A stretch of DNA of 7,188 nucleotides from Rhodospirillales bacterium (GTDB lineage: Bacteria > Pseudomonadota > Alphaproteobacteria > Acetobacterales > Acetobacteraceae): contig CAHJXG010000280.1 of NCBI GenBank assembly GCA_903644035.1, positions 1-7,188 of the forward strand, read 5' to 3'. Shown piece by piece: positions 1 to 5,884 of this stretch; within the stretch, counting starts at the first letter, position 1, and each line of letters opens with the position of its first letter. The notes below the pieces were generated by a model that saw only the letters and a program-made list of their open reading frames with translations, did not search any database and had not been told where the DNA came from. Made by a program: the position numbers and the translations under genes.

Positions 1-324
1 GCCCGGCCCGATGCCGGCGAGCGTGCCGAACGCCAGCGCACGGGCATGGCCGCCGCGGAAACCCACGATCTCCGCCGGGATGCGGGCGGCAGCCTGGGGC
101 TTGCCATGCTGCATCGGGCCGGGCTGCGCCGCCAGGGTGATGCGGTCGCCCACCGCGGCGTGGCCCGCCAGCCCGGCGACCTCCACCATCATGCCGGAAA
201 TCGCGGCGACCCGTCCATGTAGGCTTAACGCGCCCGCTTGGCCGATTGCGGCCGGGGCAGCACGCAATTTTTGGACGACACCCGGATGAGGCTGTCCGTT
301 AACCGCAACCTGGCTCGGAGTCAT
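1..324 (-). CDS. fliI: Flagellum-specific ATPase FliI, N-terminal part (cut by window edge)
   Basis: This is the first 108 residues of the cytoplasmic ATPase that energises the flagellar type III export apparatus; the rest lies beyond base 1. The N-terminal beta-barrel of the family is recognisable: LHGRVAAISGMMVEVAGL at residues 35-52, VGDRITL at 58-64, and IPAEIVGFRGGHARALAFG at 82-100 followed by GIGPG. These match the usual G-R-V-x-x-V...G-L-x-V-E-V-x-G...E-V-V-G-F-R pattern. The Walker A ATPase core is not in the window. The start is ATG at 324-322, the only start codon between an in-frame TAA (about base 372) and the conserved region; no clear Shine-Dalgarno precedes it. It diverges from ctrA, and in Caulobacter CtrA activates early flagellar genes, so shared control of the intergenic region is plausible but inferred. 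FliI rather than an F1 or virulence-type ATPase is favoured by the sequence pattern; confidence is good, not absolute, because the core is missing. Confidence 0.85.
   Translation of the reverse strand, partial: MTPSQVAVNGQPHPGVVQKLRAAPAAIGQAGALSLHGRVAAISGMMVEVAGLAGHAAVGDRITLAAQPGPMQHGKPQAAARIPAEIVGFRGGHARALAFGTLAGIGPG
318..322. promoter_or_regulatory. GANTC methylation motif over the fliI start
   Basis: GAGTC at 318-322 overlaps the fliI start codon (ATGACTC on the minus strand) and lies about 150 bases upstream of ctrA. GANTC is the target of CcrM, the cell-cycle methyltransferase of many alphaproteobacteria, and in Caulobacter such a site lies in a ctrA promoter. A palindromic GTTAAC, a CtrA-like half-site, lies nearby at 298-303 inside fliI. 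Neither is proof of regulation; a complete TTAA-N7-TTAA site was not found. Confidence 0.3.
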
Positions 325-364
325 CGCACGTTTCGCATTCTGTTCATCGCCCGGGCCTATTCGT

Positions 365-398
365 CCGATTTAGATCGGTGTCTCAGTCTTAATACACC
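365..398. promoter_or_regulatory. Overlapping dyads in the fliI-ctrA divergent region
   Basis: Two short inverted repeats share bases in the divergent intergenic region. CCGAT (365-369) and ATCGG (374-378) flank a 4-base spacer. GGTGT (377-381) and ACACC (394-398) flank a 12-base spacer that contains a TTAA (389-392). They sit midway between the two start codons, where a divergent operator would be expected. The arms are only 5 bp, so chance is a real possibility. No regulator can be named from the sequence. Confidence 0.25.
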
Positions 399-416
399 AT
401 ACCGACGAAAATTCAA

Positions 417-447
417 TGGACAAAAGCACGCATAGGTTGCATATTAT
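417..447 (+). promoter_or_regulatory. Possible sigma70-type promoter of ctrA
   Basis: TGGACA (417-422) resembles a -35 box and TATTAT (442-447) resembles a -10 box, in a locally AT-rich stretch just upstream of ctrA. The 19-bp spacing is longer than ideal. If used, the transcript would start around base 454, giving a leader of only about 20 bases that still holds the ribosome binding site. This is a weak prediction from motif similarity only. Confidence 0.3.
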
Positions 448-461
448 GTTCACCGATCAGC

Positions 462-466
462 AAGGA
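462..466 (+). promoter_or_regulatory. Ribosome binding site of ctrA
   Basis: AAGGA lies 7 bases before the ATG at 474. It supports that start, which also gives the canonical MRVLL N-terminus of CtrA. Confidence 0.65.
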
Positions 467-473
467 ACAACCC

Positions 474-1268
474 ATGCGTGTGCTACTGGTTCAAGACGAA
501 CTCGCGACGGCCCGCAGCGTGATGCAGGTTTTGAAGGCGAACGGCGGCATCGTGGATCACATCGAAACCGGCGAGGAGGCGCTCGAACTCGTGCGCCACT
601 ACGACTACGATATCGTGCTGCTCGACCTGATGCTGCCTGACATGGACGGTTACGAGGTCGTTCGGCGGATGCGTGCCAACCGGATCGAGGCGCCGGTCAT
701 CGTCCTGTCCGCGCTGACCCGGCCGCAGGACAAGGTGCGCGCGTTCAGCGTCGGCGCCGACGACTTCATCACCAAGCCGTTCGACAGCACCGAGTTGCTC
801 GCCCGCATGAAGGCCATCGTGCGCCGCAGCAAGGGCTACAGCCAGCCGACGCTGCGTGTCGGCCCGCTGCAGCTCAACCTTGAAAGCCGCGAGGTGATGG
901 TGTCCGGCCAGCCCGTGCACCTGACCGGCAAGGAATACGCGATGCTCGAGCTGATGGTGCTGCGGAAAGGCACCGTGCTGACCAAGGAGGCGTTCCTCAA
1001 CCACCTGTATGGCGGCATGGACGAGCCGGAGATGAAGATCATCGACGTCTTCATCTGCAAGCTGCGCAAGAAGCTGGCCGCGGCCGGCGCCGGCGACGTG
1101 ATCGGAACCGTCTGGGGGCGTGGCTACACGGTTCGTGACCAGCCCGCGCACACCGTCCCGAGCGTCGTCATGGGCCGCCTGCTGCCGATGGGGTCGGACA
1201 AGACGCTGGGCATCCTGCCCCATGCCGCGCCGGCCATGAGCGTCGTCGCGCAGCTCGGTGCCGCCTGA
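474..1268 (+). CDS. ctrA: Cell-cycle response regulator CtrA (OmpR/PhoB family)
   Basis: CtrA is the alphaproteobacterial master transcription factor for cell-cycle and flagellar genes, phosphorylated through the CckA-ChpT relay. The 264-residue protein has a receiver domain at about 1-117 and a winged-helix DNA-binding domain at about 128-222. The phospho-acceptor is D51 (LLDLMLPDMDGY), with the switch serine at S79 and K101 in TKPF. The stretch 174-201, with GGMDEPE (180-186) and IIDVFICKLRKKL (189-201), is a CtrA hallmark, and VWGRGY (213-218) closes the wing. Unusually, the first acidic position of the Mg-binding pocket is Gln (Q7-D8-E9), where most relatives have Glu-Asp-Asp/Glu. The protein is about 30 residues longer than Caulobacter CtrA (231), all in a tail after residue 222 that ends in Ala-Ala, the type of C-terminus recognised by ClpXP in Caulobacter CtrA. 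It diverges from fliI and converges on nadK. Confidence 0.93.
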   Translation: MRVLLVQDELATARSVMQVLKANGGIVDHIETGEEALELVRHYDYDIVLLDLMLPDMDGYEVVRRMRANRIEAPVIVLSALTRPQDKVRAFSVGADDFITKPFDSTELLARMKAIVRRSKGYSQPTLRVGPLQLNLESREVMVSGQPVHLTGKEYAMLELMVLRKGTVLTKEAFLNHLYGGMDEPEMKIIDVFICKLRKKLAAAGAGDVIGTVWGRGYTVRDQPAHTVPSVVMGRLLPMGSDKTLGILPHAAPAMSVVAQLGAA

Positions 1269-1321
1269 CCGGCGTACATCCTGCGGCCGGGCGTCGCGGC
1301 GCACGGGGGAAGGAGGGGGCG

Positions 1322-1366
1322 GGGCGACGCCGGGGCGACGAGCGACTCAAGGCCTCGGCGTCGTCC
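1322..1366. terminator. Inverted repeat between convergent ctrA and nadK, possible terminator
   Basis: GGGCGACGCC (1322-1331) can pair with GGCGTCGTCC (1357-1366) over 10 bp with one G-T pair, leaving a 25-base loop. It lies between the two converging stop codons, where a bidirectional terminator would be expected. There is no T-tract on either side and the loop is large, so it is a weak candidate. Confidence 0.3.
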
Positions 1367-1369
1367 GGC

Positions 1370-2200
1370 TCACACGGTGAACTGCTCGGTGACGATCCGC
1401 TCGGACAGGCCCTGCTCGGGATCGAACAGGATCGTCGTGACGACCGAGCGGTCCTCGCTGATCGCCACGGAGGCGACATCGCGGACCTCGGTGAAGTCCG
1501 CGACCGCCGCCACCGGGCGCTTGTCCAGCTCAAGGATTTCGAACAGCACGTCCGCGGTGCTGGGCAGCAAGGCGCCGCGCCAGCGGCGTGGGCGGAAGGC
1601 GCTGATGGGCGTGAGCGGCAGCAGGTTAGCGGATAGCGGCACGATCGGGCCGTGCGCCGACAGGTTGTAGGCAGTCGATCCCGCGGGCGTGGACACCAGC
1701 ACGCCGTCGCAGACCAACTCGGCCAGCCGCACCCGGCCATCCACCGTGATGCGGATTTTCGCCGCCTGGCGCAGCTGGCGCAGCAACGACACCTCGTTCA
1801 GGGCCAATGCCTCCTCGACGGCGCCGGTCTGGGTGACCGCGTGCATGCGGAGCGGATGCAGCACCGCCGCCTGCGCCCGGGCCAGACGGGCCAGCAGGTC
1901 GTCCTCGGCAAAGGCGTTCATCAGGAACCCCACCGAGCCGCAGTTCATCCCATAGACCGGCGTCGCCGCGTGGGTGGCCATGATGCGGTGCAGCGTCTCC
2001 AGCATGAAGCCATCGCCGCCCAGGCAAACGACGACGTCCGCGTCCGGCACGGGGCAATTCCCATGCAGGAGCGTGAGGCGGTCGCGGCTCTCCGTCGCCA
2101 GGACCGTCGGCGACGCGACGAACGCGATGCGCCGGATCGGGCTGGAGAAATACGGCCCGGGCGTGCCGGGCAGTCCAAGCAGCGCCCCGGCCTCCGACAT
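1370..2200 (-). CDS. nadK: NAD kinase (short alphaproteobacterial form)
   Basis: NAD kinase phosphorylates NAD to NADP in the cytoplasm, normally with ATP, and supplies the cell's NADP(H) pool. The 276-residue protein fits the roughly 255-280-residue alphaproteobacterial form. Visible family motifs are the catalytic GGDGFML (61-67, with D63), [11 protein letters not shown] (85-95), NEVSLLR (135-141), and the nucleotide-binding [16 protein letters not shown] (170-185). [12 protein letters not shown] (202-213) and the C-terminal ERIVTEQF are also familiar from this subfamily. Cys87 stands where I would expect Arg in relatives (MNRG). The start is ATG at 2200-2198, the last ATG before the conserved core; its A is also the last base of the TGA of the ORF upstream. 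No strong Shine-Dalgarno is present, which fits translation by coupling. A longer in-frame extension to 2347 exists, but its codon-position GC pattern looks non-coding. Confidence 0.93.
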   Translation of the reverse strand: MSEAGALLGLPGTPGPYFSSPIRRIAFVASPTVLATESRDRLTLLHGNCPVPDADVVVCLGGDGFMLETLHRIMATHAATPVYGMNCGSVGFLMNAFAEDDLLARLARAQAAVLHPLRMHAVTQTGAVEEALALNEVSLLRQLRQAAKIRITVDGRVRLAELVCDGVLVSTPAGSTAYNLSAHGPIVPLSANLLPLTPISAFRPRRWRGALLPSTADVLFEILELDKRPVAAVADFTEVRDVASVAISEDRSVVTTILFDPEQGLSERIVTEQFTV

Positions 2201-2469
2201 CAGGCCCGCTGCATGTCGTGGCTGCCGAAGACATCGCGTCCGTGCCCAGGACTGGGCACGGCCCGGCGCCGGCCGAGGCCCGACGAATTGACGCGCGCCG
2301 TGGCCCAGCCCAGCCCGGCTGACACCGTCGCGATGACCGGTTCGCATGGACTGCAGGTGGGCGGGCGCCTGGCCGTGAAGCGGTCCTGCCCGCCGTCGCG
2401 GTGCAGGCCGCGACTGGGCGGGTCCGCCAGGTCCTCGTCAAGGCTCATCTCGATGACGCTCAGGCGCAT
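2200..2469 (-). CDS. Small hypothetical protein, coupled to nadK
   Basis: This 89-residue ORF has no family I recognise. Coding is supported by three things. By my count GC at codon positions 1/2/3 is about 72/61/88 percent, the typical pattern of a real gene in a high-GC genome. Its TGA overlaps the nadK ATG by one base (TGATG on the minus strand). GGAG lies 9 bases before its ATG. The protein is hydrophilic, begins [18 protein letters not shown], holds a CSPC motif in its middle, and has no membrane segment or signal peptide. A second possible start is Met8 (base 2448). It follows the membrane-protein gene at 2537 by 67 bases on the same strand, so a three-gene unit ending in nadK is possible. 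It could instead be a leader ORF that only serves nadK translation, or a chance ORF. Confidence 0.45.
   Translation of the reverse strand: MRLSVIEMSLDEDLADPPSRGLHRDGGQDRFTARRPPTCSPCEPVIATVSAGLGWATARVNSSGLGRRRAVPSPGHGRDVFGSHDMQRA
2240..2261. repeat. Near-perfect palindrome upstream of nadK
   Basis: CCGTGCCCAG (2240-2249) and CTGGGCACGG (2252-2261) form 10-bp perfect arms around a 2-base spacer, ending 39 bases before the nadK start. In RNA it would fold as a 9-bp GC-rich stem with a 4-base loop. A second perfect palindrome, CCGGCGCCGG, follows immediately at 2263-2272. The element lies inside the small ORF upstream of nadK. It could be an operator for a dimeric repressor, an RNA hairpin tuning nadK expression, or chance in GC-rich sequence. 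The first arm is long enough to make chance less likely. Confidence 0.5.
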
Positions 2470-2536
2470 CTGCGGCTGCTCCGCATGGTGTGGACCTCAT
2501 CAAGCACCGCGCGGCGATCCCGGCGCAAGCGGCAGT

Positions 2537-2926
2537 TCAGTAGAGCCGCGGCTCGGTGCGGGAGCGGGACGGGCCGGATGGCGGGCCGCGATCCTGCGGG
2601 GCGGGGGGAATAGGGGGACGCTGGCCTCCGTAGTCGTCGAAGCCGGCCCCGGCATACCGGCTTGAGCCGGCGTGGCCGGCCAGCTCGGACCGGCCAGGCA
2701 TGGCCGGGGCGTCGTCCAATCCCGGCTCCGGCAGGCGCAGCGCGAGGCTGCGGATCTCGCCCTGGATCTCGTCGAGGCGCGCGTCCATCAAGTCCAGCCG
2801 CCCTTTGACGCCGAACACGGCAAACGGCATGAGCAAGAACATGAGGCCAAACAGCAGGGCGGCAATCAGGATGGCCAGCTGGGCCCACCAGGGAAACCAA
2901 TCCGGCAGCGGCAGGGGCAATGTCAT
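2537..2926 (-). CDS. Small one-helix membrane protein with Pro-rich tail, unknown function
   Basis: The 129-residue protein starts with an aromatic-rich interface segment (PDWFPWWAQ, 8-16), followed by one hydrophobic transmembrane helix at about 14-39. Next comes a charged, probably helical stretch at about 41-65 (KGRLDLMDARLDEIQGEIRS) that could form a short coiled coil. The C-terminal half, about 66-129, is low-complexity and rich in Gly, Pro and Ser with PPIPPAP (104-110), and ends EPRLY. No cleavable signal peptide is evident. The architecture resembles short uncharacterised membrane proteins I associate with Acetobacteraceae; that is recollection, not a search. The start is ATG at 2926-2924, just before the helix; no good Shine-Dalgarno is visible. 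It diverges from the aminotransferase gene at 3048 and may head a unit with the small ORF and nadK. No function can be assigned. Confidence 0.8.
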   Translation of the reverse strand: MTLPLPLPDWFPWWAQLAILIAALLFGLMFLLMPFAVFGVKGRLDLMDARLDEIQGEIRSLALRLPEPGLDDAPAMPGRSELAGHAGSSRYAGAGFDDYGGQRPPIPPAPQDRGPPSGPSRSRTEPRLY

Positions 2927-3047
2927 GCAACGGTTCTAGCAAGATTGCACGCCCTCTGCGATGCTGGACCCCGCGGCGCGTCGGCGCGACGCCTCGCTCC
3001 CGGGACTTGATCACCCCCCCACCTCCAAGCGCAGGCCCCACGCCATC
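2927..3047. other. Divergent intergenic region, membrane protein / phnW-like gene
   Basis: These 121 bases must hold the promoters of both flanking genes. I see no convincing -35/-10 pair on either strand. A run of seven C (3014-3020) is the only simple-sequence feature. In-frame codons upstream of the aminotransferase start extend to an ATG at 2961, but the extension lacks homology to the family and a ribosome binding site. Confidence 0.4.
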
Positions 3048-4163
3048 ATGCTTCTTCTGATACCAGGACCGGTCACCACCCACCCGTCCGTGCGGGCCGC
3101 CGCCGCCCTGGACTATGCGCCTTGGGATCTTGGGTTCCGCGATCTGCTGGCCCGGGTGCGAAGCCGCGTGCTGGCCATCGCCGGCGGACGGCCGGGCGAG
3201 CATACGGCGCTGCCCCTGCCGGGCTGCGGCCACTTCACCATGGAGGCTGTGATCCGCACCTTCGTCGCGCCGGGCGGGACGATCCTGGTGCCGCTGACCG
3301 GGCAATACGCCGACCGGCTGGTCCGGCTCGCGACCGAGGCGGGGCGCCGGGTCGTCACCCTGCCCGTGTCGCCGACGGAGCGGGTCGATCCCGCGGCGAT
3401 GCAGGCGGCGCTGGCGGCCGACCCGGCAATCAGCCATCTGGCCATCGTCTACAGCGAGACCTCGACCGGGATCATACATGATGCGCCGGCCCTGGCCGAG
3501 GCCGCGGGCCGGGAGGGCCGGCGCGTGCTGATCGACGCCGTGTCCGCGTTCGGGGCCATGCAGCTCGACATCGGCCGCCTGCCGATGGTCGACAGCCTGA
3601 GCTTCACCTCCAACAAGTGCATCGAGGGGCTGCCCGGCATGGCGCTGACGGTGGCCCGGGTGGACAGCCTTAGGGCCGGCGCCGGGCGGGCGGCAAGCTG
3701 GTCGCTGGATCTCGCCGACGTCCATGAGAACGGCGAGCGATGGGGGGCGGGCACCTCTCGCTTCACCCCGGCGGCGCAGGCGGTCGCGGCGTTCGCCGTG
3801 GCGCTCGACCGGTTCGACGCGGAGGGCGGGCAGCCGGCGCGGCTTGCGCGGTATGGCGCGAACATGCGCGCCCTCTATGACGGCGTCCTCGGCCTTGGCC
3901 TACGGCCATGCCTGCCCCTCAGCCTTCAGGGGCCGGTGGTGGTCAACGTCGCGGCGCCCGCCGACTCAGCCTGGAACCTGCAAGCCTTCGTGGACCAGCT
4001 CAAGGCCCGAGGCGTGCTGATCAGCAACTTCCACAACACGGCGGAGCCGAGCTTCCGGGTCGGCTGCATCGGCGCGATCACGCCGGACGACATGCAGGGC
4101 GCCGTGCGGGCCATGGGGGACGCCATGGACGCCCTGGGCCTACGGATCCGGAGGGCTGCCTGA
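3048..4163 (+). CDS. phnW: Class V aminotransferase, 2-aminoethylphosphonate-pyruvate transaminase-like
   Basis: PhnW enzymes are cytoplasmic PLP-dependent transaminases that convert 2-aminoethylphosphonate and pyruvate to phosphonoacetaldehyde and alanine. The 371-residue length is normal. Family marks are [14 protein letters not shown] (2-15), YSETSTGI (135-142), IDAVSAFG (162-169, D163 for the PLP ring nitrogen), [10 protein letters not shown] (188-197) with Schiff-base lysine K190, SWSLDLADV (217-225), [10 protein letters not shown] (235-244), and FRVGCIG (336-342) with R337 as probable substrate-carboxylate arginine. The NKCIxGxPG and SLDL...RFT motifs favour PhnW over alanine- or serine-glyoxylate aminotransferases. 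The cofactor-phosphate loop reads GCGHFTMEA (59-67) where I expect GSGTF-x-VEA, so this is a divergent member. No phosphonatase or phosphonate transporter lies in the window. The TGA overlaps the fhs ATG by one base. The start at 3048 gives the family N-terminus; only a weak GCAGG precedes it. Family is firm, substrate is not. Confidence 0.82.
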   Translation: MLLLIPGPVTTHPSVRAAAALDYAPWDLGFRDLLARVRSRVLAIAGGRPGEHTALPLPGCGHFTMEAVIRTFVAPGGTILVPLTGQYADRLVRLATEAGRRVVTLPVSPTERVDPAAMQAALAADPAISHLAIVYSETSTGIIHDAPALAEAAGREGRRVLIDAVSAFGAMQLDIGRLPMVDSLSFTSNKCIEGLPGMALTVARVDSLRAGAGRAASWSLDLADVHENGERWGAGTSRFTPAAQAVAAFAVALDRFDAEGGQPARLARYGANMRALYDGVLGLGLRPCLPLSLQGPVVVNVAAPADSAWNLQAFVDQLKARGVLISNFHNTAEPSFRVGCIGAITPDDMQGAVRAMGDAMDALGLRIRRAA

Positions 4164-5833
4164 TGCCGAGCGACCTGGAGATCGCCCGGGCCGCGCGGCT
4201 GCGCCCGATCGGCGAGGTGGCGGAGGCCGCCGGCATCCCGGTCGACGCGCTGGAGCCATACGGGCGGTTCAAGGCGAAGGTCAGCCTCGATTTCGTCCAG
4301 GCCCAGCAGGACCGGCCCGACGGCGCGCTCGTGCTGGTGACGGGCATCAGCCCGACTGCGGCCGGAGAGGGCAAGACGACCACGACCATCGGGCTGGGCG
4401 ACGCGCTGAACCGCGTGGGGCGCCGGGCGATGATCTGCCTGCGGGAGCCGTCGCTTGGTCCGTGCTTCGGCGTGAAGGGGGGGGCCACCGGCGGCGGGCG
4501 GGCGCAGGTGGCGCCGATGGACGAGATCAACCTGCACTTCACCGGCGACTTCCACGCGATCACGTCGGCGAACAACCTCCTGGCGGCGTTGCTCGACAAC
4601 CACCTGTACTGGGGCAACGCGCTGGGGATCGATCCGCGCCGGGTCACCTGGCGGCGGGCGCTCGACATGAACGACCGGGCGCTGCGCGGGATCGTCAATG
4701 GGCTTGGGGGCGCCGCCAACGGATCGCCGCGGGAGGACAGCTTCGACATCACCGTCGCGAGCGAGGTGATGGCCGTGTTCTGCTTGGCGCGCGACCTCGG
4801 TGATCTGCAGGACCGGCTCGGGCGCATCCAGGTGGCGTCGCGCCGGGATGGGTCGGCGGTGACTGCGCAAGATTTGCAGGCGGACGGCGCCATGGCGGCC
4901 CTGCTGCGCGACGCGCTGGCGCCCAACTTGGTGCAGACGCTTGAAGGGTCGCCTGCGCTGATCCATGGCGGCCCGTTCGCCAACATCGCGCATGGCTGCA
5001 ACTCGGTGATCGCCACCCGGCTCGGCCTCAAGCTGGCCGATGTCGTGGTGACGGAGGCCGGGTTCGGCGCGGACCTGGGCGGCGAGAAGTTCCTCGACAT
5101 CAAGTGCCCGAGCGCCGGGCTGGCGCCGCGGTGCGCGGTCGTCGTGGCGACCCTGCGGGCGCTCAAGATGCACGGCGGCGTGGCGAAGTCCGACCTAGGG
5201 CGGGAGGACAAAGCGGCTGTGGGCCGCGGCCTGGTCAACCTGGCCCGGCACGTCGAGAACCTGCAGAAGTTCGGGCTGCCGGTCGTGGTCGCGCTGAACA
5301 GGTTCGTCTCGGACACGCCGGGCGAGTTCGAAGTCGTCCAGGCCGCGATGCAGGCCCGCGGCGTCGAGACGGTGCTGTGCACGCATTGGGCGGATGGCGC
5401 AGCGGGGGCCGAGGCGCTGGCCCGTGCCGTCATGGCCCGCATCGACGGCGGCGGACAGGACTTCAAGCCGCTCTACCCGCCATCCCTGGGGCTCGCGGAC
5501 AAGATCAGGACGATTGCGCAACAAATCTACCGGGCGAGCGACATCGCGCTGCCGCCTGCGGTCGCCAAGCGGCTCCAGGCTTTCGAGGCGGCGGGCTTCG
5601 GCGGCTTGCCGGTGTGCATCGCCAAGACCCAGTACAGCTTCAGCGCCGACGCATCCGCCATGGGCGCGCCGGACGGTCACGTGCTGCCGGTGCGGGAGGT
5701 GCGGCTGTCCGCCGGAGCCGGGTTCGTCGTCGCGGTGTGCGGGGACATCATGACCATGCCGGGCCTGCCTCGGGTGCCCGCCGCCAATTCCATCCGATTG
5801 GACGCTACGGGATCCATAGAAGGATTGTTCTAA
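4163..5833 (+). CDS. fhs: Formate-tetrahydrofolate ligase
   Basis: This enzyme makes 10-formyl-tetrahydrofolate from formate, tetrahydrofolate and ATP, feeding formate into one-carbon metabolism, purine synthesis or, in methylotrophs, the serine cycle. The 556-residue protein is full length for the family. Key motifs are the P-loop [20 protein letters not shown] (62-81, with K71), [14 protein letters not shown] (94-107), [18 protein letters not shown] (123-140), the signature [12 protein letters not shown] (198-209), and, in the C-terminal part, [34 protein letters not shown] and [15 protein letters not shown]. The family signature GxKGGAAGGGY reads [11 protein letters not shown] here. The ATG overlaps the stop of the PhnW-like gene (TGATG), so translational coupling is likely and the two form an operon. 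It converges on hbd. A run of eight G at 4477-4484 lies within the signature motif. Confidence 0.96.
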   Translation: MPSDLEIARAARLRPIGEVAEAAGIPVDALEPYGRFKAKVSLDFVQAQQDRPDGALVLVTGISPTAAGEGKTTTTIGLGDALNRVGRRAMICLREPSLGPCFGVKGGATGGGRAQVAPMDEINLHFTGDFHAITSANNLLAALLDNHLYWGNALGIDPRRVTWRRALDMNDRALRGIVNGLGGAANGSPREDSFDITVASEVMAVFCLARDLGDLQDRLGRIQVASRRDGSAVTAQDLQADGAMAALLRDALAPNLVQTLEGSPALIHGGPFANIAHGCNSVIATRLGLKLADVVVTEAGFGADLGGEKFLDIKCPSAGLAPRCAVVVATLRALKMHGGVAKSDLGREDKAAVGRGLVNLARHVENLQKFGLPVVVALNRFVSDTPGEFEVVQAAMQARGVETVLCTHWADGAAGAEALARAVMARIDGGGQDFKPLYPPSLGLADKIRTIAQQIYRASDIALPPAVAKRLQAFEAAGFGGLPVCIAKTQYSFSADASAMGAPDGHVLPVREVRLSAGAGFVVAVCGDIMTMPGLPRVPAANSIRLDATGSIEGLF

Positions 5834-5839
5834 GGGGGG

Positions 5840-5882
5840 CAGCCGGGCGAGGCTGGCCGGACGCTTGCGCCGCGCCGCGGCC
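5840..5882. terminator. Weak hairpins between convergent fhs and hbd
   Basis: The 51 bases between the two stop codons hold two short stems: CAGCC/GGCTG (5840-5844 and 5851-5855) and GGCCG/CGGCC (5855-5859 and 5878-5882). Each is only 5 bp, they share a base, and no T-tract follows. The position suits a terminator but the structures are weak. Confidence 0.2.
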
Positions 5883-5884
5883 GT

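Noticed and set aside
11..289. Plus-strand ORF of 92 residues at the window start
   Set aside because: It is antisense to the FliI N-terminus, whose sequence is recognisable on the minus strand; the plus-strand product is Ala/Pro/Arg-rich with no family resemblance.
224..403. Full CtrA box TTAA-N7-TTAA near ctrA
   Set aside because: Isolated TTAA half-sites occur, but none has a partner at the required spacing.
2201..2347. N-terminal extension of NAD kinase to 2347
   Set aside because: The added 49 residues do not resemble the family, and third-codon-position GC in this frame is clearly lower than in the overlapping small ORF.
2673..2696. TGGCCGG/CCGGCCA inverted repeat
   Set aside because: It lies in the Gly/Ala-rich low-complexity part of the membrane-protein gene, where repeated GGC/GCC codons create such symmetry easily.
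2961..3047. 29-residue extension of the PhnW-like protein from ATG 2961
   Set aside because: The family starts directly at the LLxxPGP motif, reached from ATG 3048, and the extension has no ribosome site.
2460..3725. Long minus-strand ORF of 421 residues across the membrane-protein and phnW-like genes
   Set aside because: It covers two better-supported genes in other frames and its product is rich in Arg, Gly, Pro and His, typical of an out-of-frame reading in high-GC DNA.
3926..5466. Long minus-strand ORFs of 415 and 462 residues opposite fhs
   Set aside because: They are antisense to a full-length, unmistakable Fhs; long spurious ORFs are expected opposite GC-rich genes.
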